From NCBI RefSeq assembly GCF_029223865.1, contig NZ_CP119520.1, positions 4,092,001 to 4,156,000 on the forward strand: 64,000 bases of DNA. Reading direction: 5' to 3'. This stretch comes from Telluria mixta (GTDB lineage Bacteria; Pseudomonadota; Gammaproteobacteria; Burkholderiales; Burkholderiaceae_D). The position numbers and the translations under genes were made by a program. The notes below the pieces were generated by a model. The model was not told the origin of the DNA. It made no database searches and was given only the letters and a program-made list of their open reading frames with translations. Every line of letters starts with the position of its first letter. The first letter of the stretch is position 1. Positions 53,626 through 60,828 of the stretch are shown piece by piece.

Positions 53626-55013
53626 GCGGCGCCATCCGCGCCGGCGAGGCCGTGGCGTTCCAGCCGGCGGTACAGCGCCGTGCGCGACAGGCCCAGGGCC
53701 TTCGCCACGCGCGAGATGTTGCCGGCGTGCTGGCGCAGGGCCTGTTCGATCATCAGGCGTTCGACCTGGTCCAGCGTCATGCCGTCGACACCGAGCCGTG
53801 TGCCCGGCACGTTGTCGTCGACGGCGCTCGTTGCCTGGAAGTCGGCTTGCGTGAGCACGTCCTTGCCGGCCAGGAGCAGCGTGCGTTCCAGCGTCTGTTT
53901 CAGCTGGCGGATGTTGCCGGGCCACGGCTGCGCGGCGAGCCAGTCCAGCGCCTGCGGGGCGAGGGCGACAGCTTTCAGGCCGTAGCTGTCGGCGACATGC
54001 GCCACGATATGGCGCGCCAGCAGCGGGATGTCGCTGCGCCGCTCGCGCAGCGGCGGCAGGCGGATCGTGATGAGGTTCAGGCGGTAGAACAAATCCTCGC
54101 GGAAGTCGCCGGCGGCCACCAGTTCCGCCAGTTCGCGGTTCGTGGCCGAGATCACGCGCACGTCCGCCTGTTCCGCGCGGCTCGCGCCCACGGGCTGGTA
54201 GCGCTGGTCCTGCAGCACGCGCAGCAGCTTGACCTGGTCGCCGCGGTTCAGTTCTCCGATCTCGTCGAGGAACAGCGTGCCGCCGTCCGCGCTCGCGATA
54301 TGGCCCTTGCGGTTGTCGCGCGCATCCGTGAACGCGCCGCGCACGTGGCCGAACATCTCGCTCTCGAACAGCGACGTCGTGATGGCGCCCATGTTGATCT
54401 TGACGATGGGGGCAAGCTTGCGCGGGCTGTTGCGGTGGATGGCGTCCGCGATCAGTTCCTTGCCCGTGCCGCTCTCGCCGAGGATCAGCACGGGCGCGCG
54501 CGTGGCCGCGACCTGCGCGATCGTCTCCAGCACTTTTAATAGTTTCGGATGCTCGCCGACGATCCCGCTGAAGTCGTACCTGGCGTCGAGCGCGGCGCGC
54601 GTGCGGCTGCTTGCCGCCGGCGGCGTGCCCAGGTCCAGCGTCGCTTCGATCAGGTCGACCAGCTGGGCGTTGTCCCAGGGTTTCGTAAAAAAGTTGGCGG
54701 CGCCGGCCTTCACGCCGCGCACGGCCAGCGCGATCGAGCCCCAGGCCGTCATCAGCAGCACGGGCAGGGCCGGATGCGCGGCCTTGATGCGCGTGAGCAG
54801 GTCGAGACCTTCCTCGCCGCTCGTCTGCAGCGAGAAATTCATGTCTTGCAAGACCAGATCGAACGTGCCGCCTTCAAGTGCCGCCAGCGCTTCACGCGGG
54901 CCGTCCGCGCACGCGGCGTCGAAGCCGGCCTGCTTGAGGAGCAGGGCCAGCGAGACCTGGACGGCGTGGTCGTCGTCGACGACCAGTACGCGCCGCCTGC
55001 GTTGTGATTCCAT
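53622..55013 (-). CDS. NtrC-family response regulator with altered GAFTGA loop
   Basis: The product has 463 residues: receiver (about 8-125, phosphoacceptor Asp57), AAA+ domain (about 150-380; GESGTGKE at 179-186, TLFLDEIGEL, FREDLFYRLN, WPGNIRQLKQ) and a Fis-type helix-turn-helix at the end (GNISRVAKALGLSRTALYRRL). The loop that touches sigma-54 reads GAFTDA (226-231) rather than GAFTGA, so the second Gly is Asp. Such changes often reduce or abolish sigma-54 activation, and the protein may work another way. It follows the ABC permease genes by 11 bases and is followed by its kinase, so it probably controls this exporter. Confidence 0.93.
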   Translation of the reverse strand: MESQRRRRVLVVDDDHAVQVSLALLLKQAGFDAACADGPREALAALEGGTFDLVLQDMNFSLQTSGEEGLDLLTRIKAAHPALPVLLMTAWGSIALAVRGVKAGAANFFTKPWDNAQLVDLIEATLDLGTPPAASSRTRAALDARYDFSGIVGEHPKLLKVLETIAQVAATRAPVLILGESGTGKELIADAIHRNSPRKLAPIVKINMGAITTSLFESEMFGHVRGAFTDARDNRKGHIASADGGTLFLDEIGELNRGDQVKLLRVLQDQRYQPVGASRAEQADVRVISATNRELAELVAAGDFREDLFYRLNLITIRLPPLRERRSDIPLLARHIVAHVADSYGLKAVALAPQALDWLAAQPWPGNIRQLKQTLERTLLLAGKDVLTQADFQATSAVDDNVPGTRLGVDGMTLDQVERLMIEQALRQHAGNISRVAKALGLSRTALYRRLERHGLAGADGAA

Positions 55014-55024
55014 GGGTGCCTTTT

Positions 55025-56221
55025 TTATTCGTAGTGCAGCGCCGCGGCCGGATCGAGGCGGCTCGCGCGCCAGCCCGGGTAGAGCGAGCACGCCAAGGAT
55101 AGCAGATAGATAACGCCCATCGACAGGCCAACGGCCCCCGCGAACACGGGCCAGTTCAGCGTGTCGCCCAGTGCGCCCGTGAGCGGCAGCTGCACGAGCA
55201 GCACGAGGCCGACGCCCATCGCCAGGGACCCGAGCAGCAGTTGTTCCAGGACGATCTGGCGGTAGATGTCGGCGGCGCACGCGCCGATCGCACGGCGCAG
55301 GCCGATCTCGGGGATGCGCCGCGTCGTGTTCTGCCACAGCACGCCGAACAGGCCGAAGGCGACCATCACGAGCATGAACGTGCCGATCACGCCCGCCACG
55401 GCCAGTGGAATGAGCTGCTCCTTCAGCAGCGAGGCGCGCATCGATTGCAGCGGCGCGATCTGGTAGCCCCAGTCGTTGCGGACCGCCTTCAGCCGCTGGT
55501 TCAGCTTCGCCTCGAAGCCGCGTGGCGTGCCGGGCGCGACCCGCAGCAGGATCGTGCGCACGCGCGATTCCGTCGTGTGCGGCGTGAACCGCATGAGGAC
55601 GAAGTTCGTCGGCACCATCAGCGGGCCCTGGTTGCGGAACGTGTCCACGATGCCGATCACGCGGAAGGTGCGCTTGATGCCGTAGTCGGTGCTCGTGTAG
55701 CGCTGGCCCAGCGCCGGCCCGCCCGGGAACATCTCGGCCGCCACGCGCCGGTTCACGACGGCGGGACGCGCGTCCTGGCCATCGTCGGCGGTGCTGAACC
55801 AGCGGCCGGCCACGAGCCGCATGCCGAGCACCTCCGGCAGGTCGTCGCTCGCTTCGATGGTATTGGTTTGCACGGCGGCGCCGGTCTGCGGCGAAGCGAA
55901 CGTCGTGGTCCACGTCGAGCGGGTGTAGGGCGCATAGCTGGCAAAGCTCACGGCGCGCACTTCCGGCAGTTCGAGCAGGCTGCGGCGCAGCGTGTCGTAG
56001 ACGTCCGGCGCGATGGACTTCGGTGGTGCCTCGCCCATCTGCATCTGCACGGACCACGTGTCGGTGCCGTCGAAGCCGACCGGTTCGCGGTACAGCTGCC
56101 AGTAGCGCAGCCCGAACGCGGCGACGCCGAACACGATGACGAAGGCGAGCAGGATTTCGAGGCTCAGCATCAGGTTCCTGGACTTGCGCTTCCAGGTCAG
56201 TCGCAACAAATGGCGCAGCAT
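55025..56221 (-). CDS. ABC transporter permease (MacB/FtsX family), second subunit
   Basis: The product has 398 residues. One membrane segment near the N-terminus (LMLSLEILLAFVIVFGVAAF) is followed by a large periplasmic MacB_PCD region (about 45-260; LPEVLGMRLVAGRWFSTADD, NRRVAAEMFPGGPALGQRYT) and three C-terminal segments in the FtsX domain (TFMLVMVAFGLFGVLWQNTT, RRIPEIGLRRAIGACAADIY, YLLSLACSLYPGWRASRLDP). It resembles the first permease gene and probably forms a heterodimer with it. Its ATG overlaps the upstream stop by one base at 56221. Confidence 0.92.
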   Translation of the reverse strand: MLRHLLRLTWKRKSRNLMLSLEILLAFVIVFGVAAFGLRYWQLYREPVGFDGTDTWSVQMQMGEAPPKSIAPDVYDTLRRSLLELPEVRAVSFASYAPYTRSTWTTTFASPQTGAAVQTNTIEASDDLPEVLGMRLVAGRWFSTADDGQDARPAVVNRRVAAEMFPGGPALGQRYTSTDYGIKRTFRVIGIVDTFRNQGPLMVPTNFVLMRFTPHTTESRVRTILLRVAPGTPRGFEAKLNQRLKAVRNDWGYQIAPLQSMRASLLKEQLIPLAVAGVIGTFMLVMVAFGLFGVLWQNTTRRIPEIGLRRAIGACAADIYRQIVLEQLLLGSLAMGVGLVLLVQLPLTGALGDTLNWPVFAGAVGLSMGVIYLLSLACSLYPGWRASRLDPAAALHYE

Positions 56222-57474
56222 CACGCGGCTCCTTTCAGGGCATGGACGGGATCGAGGCGCGACATCTTCCACGCGGGGATCGCGCCGGACAGCAGGCCGA
56301 ACACGAAGGCAAGCAGCATGCCGCAGCCGAACACGGTCGGGTTGATGTGGACTTCGAGGTACGGGATCAGCTGCGACGCTTCGAGCCACCACAGCACGCC
56401 CTGGGCGCACGCCAGGCCGAGCAGGCCGCCGGCAAGGCACAGCAGCACGTTCTCGACGACGAGCTGGCCCGCGAGCTGCAGGCTGGTGGCGCCGAACGCC
56501 TTGCGCACGCCGATCTCCGCGCTGCGTTCCATGATGCGGCCCATGTTCAGGTTGACGAGGTTCAGCGCGGGCAGCAGCATGAACACGAGCATGCCGCCCG
56601 CGATCATCATCAGGAGGCGGCTGCCGCCGGAATCGACGTGGCTCTCCCGGCCCTGGAGGGCGCGGGCGACGACGTCGAGCTTCGTGTCGGCCCAGAACGT
56701 CGTCTTGCCGAAGATCTGGTCGCCGACCGGCTGGATCGTCTTCGCGACGCGTTCGACGTCGGCGCGGATGCGCGGCAGGTCGGCGGGCGAGCGCGCCAGC
56801 AGCAGCGCGGCAAAGGTGCCAGTGTATTCGTCGCGGTAGTTCGACGACGGGAACGTGGCCAGCGGCGCCCAGATGTCGGCATACGCGTTGATGTGGATGA
56901 CGTCCGCGACGACGCCGATGATCTCGAACGCCTGGCCGTCCACGCTGATGCGTTGTCCGACCGCGGCGCTGCCGGGGAACAGCTTGTGCGCGCTCGTCGC
57001 GTTGATGACGGCCACCATGCGGCCCAGGCGGTCGTCGTCCTCGATCGGCAGGCGGCCGGCCAGCAGCTTGAACTGCATGATCTTCCAGTAGTTCGCGTCG
57101 ACGCGGCGCATGTCGAGCCGGCTCACGCGGTCGCCCTGGTAGACCGACACCTCGCTCGTCGTCGTGATGGCCGAGACGCGCTCCACGCTCTGCAGCGGCA
57201 TGAGGTAGCGCGAGATCGTCTTGTAGCCCAGCAGGCCGGTGCGCGTGTTGGTGGGCAGCCCCTTGTCGTTGAAGGTCTCGCTGCGCATGCCGTACACCTG
57301 CAGCAGGCGGTCGCTTTTTCCCTCCACGCCGGTCGGCCAGAACGCCGTGTCGAGCAGGGCGCTGATCACCATCAGCACGACGAGCGTGAGCACGATGCAC
57401 GCGAGGTTGATGGCCGTGAACAGCTTGCGGCGCATGAAGACCTTGTACGCGGTCAGCAGGTAGTTACGCAGCAT
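56221..57474 (-). CDS. ABC transporter permease (MacB/FtsX family), first subunit
   Basis: The product has 417 residues with the MacB_PCD-FtsX layout: an N-terminal segment (LFTAINLACIVLTLVVLMVI), a periplasmic region (about 50-285; WKIMQFKLLAGRLPIEDDDR, ATSAHKLFPGSAAVGQRISV, VADVIHINAYADIWAPL), then IMERSAEIGVRKAFGATSLQ and three membrane segments ending FGLLSGAIPAWKMSRLDPVH. Such permeases transmit ATP hydrolysis to the periplasm to move lipids, peptides or antibiotics out. It overlaps the ATPase gene by 11 bases at 57464-57474. Confidence 0.92.
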   Translation of the reverse strand: MLRNYLLTAYKVFMRRKLFTAINLACIVLTLVVLMVISALLDTAFWPTGVEGKSDRLLQVYGMRSETFNDKGLPTNTRTGLLGYKTISRYLMPLQSVERVSAITTTSEVSVYQGDRVSRLDMRRVDANYWKIMQFKLLAGRLPIEDDDRLGRMVAVINATSAHKLFPGSAAVGQRISVDGQAFEIIGVVADVIHINAYADIWAPLATFPSSNYRDEYTGTFAALLLARSPADLPRIRADVERVAKTIQPVGDQIFGKTTFWADTKLDVVARALQGRESHVDSGGSRLLMMIAGGMLVFMLLPALNLVNLNMGRIMERSAEIGVRKAFGATSLQLAGQLVVENVLLCLAGGLLGLACAQGVLWWLEASQLIPYLEVHINPTVFGCGMLLAFVFGLLSGAIPAWKMSRLDPVHALKGAA

Positions 57475-58147
57475 GGAGATGCTCCGGCTGGACGAGCTGG
57501 CCGTCGAACACGCGCACGATGCGGCCGACCTGCGACGCCTCGCGCTCGTCGTGCGTGACCATCACGATGGTCGTGCCTTCCGCGTTCAGTTTCAGCAGGA
57601 TGTCCATGATCTCGGCGCCCATCCGGCTGTCCAGGTTCCCCGTCGGCTCGTCCGCGAGCAGCACGTGCGGCTGGCCGACGATGGCGCGCGCGATGGCCAC
57701 GCGCTGTTGCTGGCCGCCGGACAGCTGGTTCGGATAATGGTCCATGCGCGCGGAGAGGCCCACGCGGGCCAGCGCCTCGCGCGCAAGCCGGCGCCGCTCG
57801 CCGCCGGACATGCTGCGGTAGAGCAGGGGCAGTTCGACGTTGTCGATCACGCGCAGGTCCGGGATCAGGTGGAAGCTCTGGAAGATGAAGCCGAACGTCC
57901 GGTTGCGCAGCCTGGCCAGCTGGCGGTCGGCATAGCGCCTGATCGGGATGCCGTCCACGTCGATCGCGCCCTGGCTGGGCCGGTCGAGCAGGCCGATGAG
58001 GTTCAGCAGCGTGCTCTTGCCGCAGCCGCTGGGGCCCATCAGCGCGACGAATTCGCCCCGCTCGACGGTCAGCTCGATGTCCTTCAGGGCCAGCGTTTCC
58101 ACCTTGTCGGTGCGGTAGGTCTTGCTCACCTGGGTCAGTCTGATCAT
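57464..58147 (-). CDS. ABC transporter ATPase (MacB/LolD type)
   Basis: The product has 227 residues. Walker A is GPSGCGKS (38-45), the signature LSGGQQQRVAIARAIV, Walker B VLLADEPTGNLDS and the switch VMVTHDERE. The GNLDS and the QSFHLIPDLRVIDNVELPLL segments are typical of the MacB/LolD/FtsE family that pairs with FtsX-like permeases. GGAGAG precedes the ATG. It is the second gene of the operon adaptor-ATPase-permease-permease-regulator-kinase. Confidence 0.95.
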   Translation of the reverse strand: MIRLTQVSKTYRTDKVETLALKDIELTVERGEFVALMGPSGCGKSTLLNLIGLLDRPSQGAIDVDGIPIRRYADRQLARLRNRTFGFIFQSFHLIPDLRVIDNVELPLLYRSMSGGERRRLAREALARVGLSARMDHYPNQLSGGQQQRVAIARAIVGQPHVLLADEPTGNLDSRMGAEIMDILLKLNAEGTTIVMVTHDEREASQVGRIVRVFDGQLVQPEHLHAA

Positions 58148-58166
58148 GGTGCTCTCCGGGTTGGAT

Positions 58167-59413
58167 TCAGTGGGTGATGCGGATGGTGTCGCGGTTCTTG
58201 AAGTCGGTGGTGTCGGAGACGATCACGCGCTCGCCCGCGCGGGCGCCGGCCGCGACCTCGACGACCTTGCCGTCGCCGGCGCCCAGGTCGAGGGTCGTCC
58301 TGCGCGCCACGCCGTCGTGCACGACGAACGCGGGCTGCGGGCCGCGGCCGTTGAACGCGGGGCCGCTGTCGACCACGAGCACGTTCGTGCGACGCTCGGT
58401 GACGACGGCGACGTCCACGCGCATCTTGTTACGCAGGTGCGGGTTGCGCGGTTGGGCCAGGTCGACGAGCAGCTTGATGGTGCCGTTCTGGATTTCGGGC
58501 AGGATCGTGTGGACGGTGCCGGCCATGACCTCGCCGTTCTGTTCCACGCGCACGGCCTGTCCCGGCGCGAGCTGGCGCGCGTGGAAGTCGGACAGCGTGG
58601 CCTCCACGCGGTAGTTGTTCAATTCGGAGACGCGCGCGACGAGCTGGCCCGCCGCCACGCTGGCGCCTTCTTCTTCCAGCAGCCAGGTGAGCATGCCGCC
58701 GAACGGGGCGCGAACGCGGGTGCGGTCCAGCAGCTGCTCCTGCTGCGCGATCTGCTTTTGCAGGATCGCCTTTTGCAGGTCGGCGGCGGCGATATTGGTG
58801 GCCGTCGTGCGGCGCGTCGCCTCGAGCAGCGCGCGCTGCTGGCGCAGCTGGATCTCCGTGCGCTTGACGTTCAGTTGCGCCGTCAGCAGGTTTTCGCCCG
58901 AGACGAGGCCGCTGCTGCGCAGCTTCTCGTTGCGTTCCAGGGTCGCGCGCGCGGCCTGCAGGTCGATCTCCAGCAATTCGAGGCTGCTGACGATCTGCGT
59001 GCGCTTCTGTTCCAGTTCCTGCCTGAGTGTCGCGATGCGGTTGTCCTGCTGCGCGAGCTGTTCCTTCAGCGCTTCCAGCGCGAGGCGGATGTCGCGGTCG
59101 TCCAGTTCCAGCAGCAGGTCGCCCGCTGCTACCGCTGCCCCGGCTTGGCGAGGACCTTCGCGACGCGGCTCGCGCCCGGACTCGCCACCACTTCCTCGTG
59201 CACGGGGATGACGACCCCGGCCGCGCCCACCGTGTTGTCCACGTTCCCGTGCCGGACCTCCGCGATGACGACGTCGGCGGCGGAGACGCCCGGACGCAGC
59301 GCGCGGTTCAGGCCCCACGCGGCGGCGCACAGGGCCCCGAGCACGAGGAGCGTGGACGCGAGCCGTATGCGGGTGCGGCGGCGGAGGATGTCGAGCGGGA
59401 TGGCCTGGTCCAT
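58167..59413 (-). pseudogene. HlyD/MacA-type periplasmic adaptor, single-base frameshift
   Basis: The N-terminal 94 residues (from MDQAIPLDILRRRTRIRLAS, a membrane segment, and GNVDNTVGAAGVVIPVHEEV) are in one frame that stops after KVLAKPGQR. The rest, from VAAGDLLLELDDRDIRLALE through a long coiled coil, RVRAPFGGMLTWLLEEEGAS and the beta-barrel to the end, is in another. One added G at the CC of 59132-59133 (plus strand) joins them as KPGQRVAAGDLLLELDD, a perfect lipoyl-domain sequence, giving 415 residues. As sequenced the product would be non-functional; a sequencing indel is likely. It would bridge the MacB-like permeases to an outer-membrane channel encoded elsewhere. Confidence 0.87.
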
Positions 59414-59598
59414 GATCAAAGCGGGCAGTGTGATGCTGCCTGTATTGCAAGCCGCGTGCCAGCAGGGTTTCCCTCTGGGGGCAAGTGGGAGCATTGCCCG
59501 CTGGCGGGCAGCGGTGTCCGGAAACGGACACTCGCCGTCGGGTTGCATAAACCCGCGCCACCTTCCATAATCGCCGACTCACCTGTCACTGTCCGCCC

Positions 59599-60216
59599 AT
59601 GAACGATACCCTGGTCCTGCTGGGCTTTTCCACCACGCCGCTCGAACTGCTCGGCTTCGTCCTGTCCGTCGCGACGGTCGTCCTGACCATCCTGCGCAAT
59701 CACTGGGGCTGGTTCTTCGCCATCGTGTCGTCGGCCACGTACGGCGTCGTGTTCTTCGACGCCCGCCTGTACGGCGATGCCGGCCTGCAGGGCGTGTTCA
59801 TCGCCGCCTCGATCTGGGGCTGGTGGCAGTGGCTGCGCGGCGCCGAGGGCAAGCCGCTGCCCGTGACGCGCTTGTCGGGCGCCGGCTGGATCGCGGCGCT
59901 GCTCGGCTGGGCCGTCGGCTTCTTCGCGCTGTCGGCGTTCCTGAAGGCGTACACGGACACGGACGTGCCGCACATGGACGGCTTCCTCACCGCGGGCAGC
60001 CTGGTGGGCCAGCTGCTCACCGCGAAAAAGAAGATCGAGAACTGGCATACGTGGATCGTCGTCGACATCCTGTACGTGGGCCTGTACATCTACAAGGGCC
60101 TGCACCTGACGGCGATCCTGTACGCCGTGTTCGTCGTGCTGGCCGTGCTGGGCCTGCGCGCATGGACGAATGCGGCGCAGGACGCCGATATGCCGGTGGC
60201 CGAGGGCGCGCGATGA
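59599..60216 (+). CDS. PnuC/PnuT family vitamin transporter
   Basis: The product has 205 residues with seven hydrophobic segments, as for PnuC proteins. Landmarks are LEILGFVLSVATVVLTIL-type start, NHWGWFFAIVSSATYGVVFF, IWGWWQWLRG, SLVGQLLTAKKKIENWHTWI and VDILYVGLYIYKGLHLTAIL; the W-x-x-W motif (WHTW) of the family is present. PnuC takes up nicotinamide riboside; relatives PnuT and PnuX take up thiamin and riboflavin. The sequence alone does not separate them. The gene is coupled (60213-60216 overlap) to a NadR-like kinase and convergent with a TPP-riboswitch TonB receptor, so thiamin is a serious alternative to nicotinamide riboside. It is divergent from the exporter operon. Confidence 0.9.
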   Translation: MNDTLVLLGFSTTPLELLGFVLSVATVVLTILRNHWGWFFAIVSSATYGVVFFDARLYGDAGLQGVFIAASIWGWWQWLRGAEGKPLPVTRLSGAGWIAALLGWAVGFFALSAFLKAYTDTDVPHMDGFLTAGSLVGQLLTAKKKIENWHTWIVVDILYVGLYIYKGLHLTAILYAVFVVLAVLGLRAWTNAAQDADMPVAEGAR

Positions 60217-60767
60217 CAGTTGCACGCGTGGCGCTGCTGGGCGCGGAATCGACGGGCAAGTCGACGCTGGCGCAGGCGCTGGCGGCGCGCTACGGCACGC
60301 TGTGGGTGCCGGAATACCTGCGCGAGTTCGTCGAGGTGAACGCGCGCGTGCCGCACGAGGACGACCAGCCCGGCATCGCGCGCACGCAGCGTGCGCGCGA
60401 GGAGCTGCTCGCGTGCGACCCGCGCGTGCGGGACTTCCTGTTCGTCGATACGACGCCGCTGATGACGGCCGTGTACAGCCGCATCTACTGGGGCCGCGTG
60501 CCGCCCGACCTGCTGGCGCTGGAAGCTGGGCACGACTACGCGTTCACGCTCGTCGCGGCGCCCGATCTGCCGTGGGTGCCGGACGGTTTGCAGCGCGAGT
60601 CGGAGGCGGTGAGGCAGCGCGTGCATGCGCAGCTCGTGGACGTGCTGGATGCGCGGCGGATTCCGTTCGCGCTGCTGACGGGGGAGCTGGAGGCGCGGAT
60701 GGCGCAGGTGGAAGCGTTGATTGGCCCTCCCACCCGTCGTTCCCGCGAAAGCGGGAACCCATACTGA
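60213..60767 (+). CDS. NadR-like P-loop kinase (nicotinamide riboside or thiamin kinase)
   Basis: The product has 184 residues. A Walker A ALLGAESTGKSTLAQALAAR (about 7-26) starts the domain; LWVPEYLREFVEVNARVP, DFLFVDTTPLMTAVYSRIYW and VAAPDLPWVPDGLQRESEAV match the kinase part of NadR (AAA_28 family). It would trap the imported vitamin by phosphorylation, so its substrate follows that of the Pnu transporter it is coupled to. The last about 11 residues (PTRRSRESGNPY) and the stop are encoded by a palindromic repeat that starts at 60734, so the native C-terminus was probably altered. Confidence 0.88.
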   Translation: MTVARVALLGAESTGKSTLAQALAARYGTLWVPEYLREFVEVNARVPHEDDQPGIARTQRAREELLACDPRVRDFLFVDTTPLMTAVYSRIYWGRVPPDLLALEAGHDYAFTLVAAPDLPWVPDGLQRESEAVRQRVHAQLVDVLDARRIPFALLTGELEARMAQVEALIGPPTRRSRESGNPY

Positions 60768-60815
60768 GCATCCGAAGTCACCTCAGTATGGATCCCCGCG
60801 TTCGCGGGATGACGG
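60734..60815. repeat. Palindromic MITE/BIME-like repeat, copy 2
   Basis: The left 28 bases (60734-60761) are identical to the left end of the copy at 32344. The right end carries the complementary TCCCCGCGTTCGCGGGATGACGG at 60792-60815, and an inner TACTGAG/CTCAGTA pair closes the hairpin. A TTTTT run at 60816 means it could also act as a terminator for the kinase transcript. It lies between the convergent kinase and TonB-receptor genes and encodes the kinase C-terminus. Confidence 0.82.
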
Positions 60816-60828
60816 TTTTTAGGCTAAC

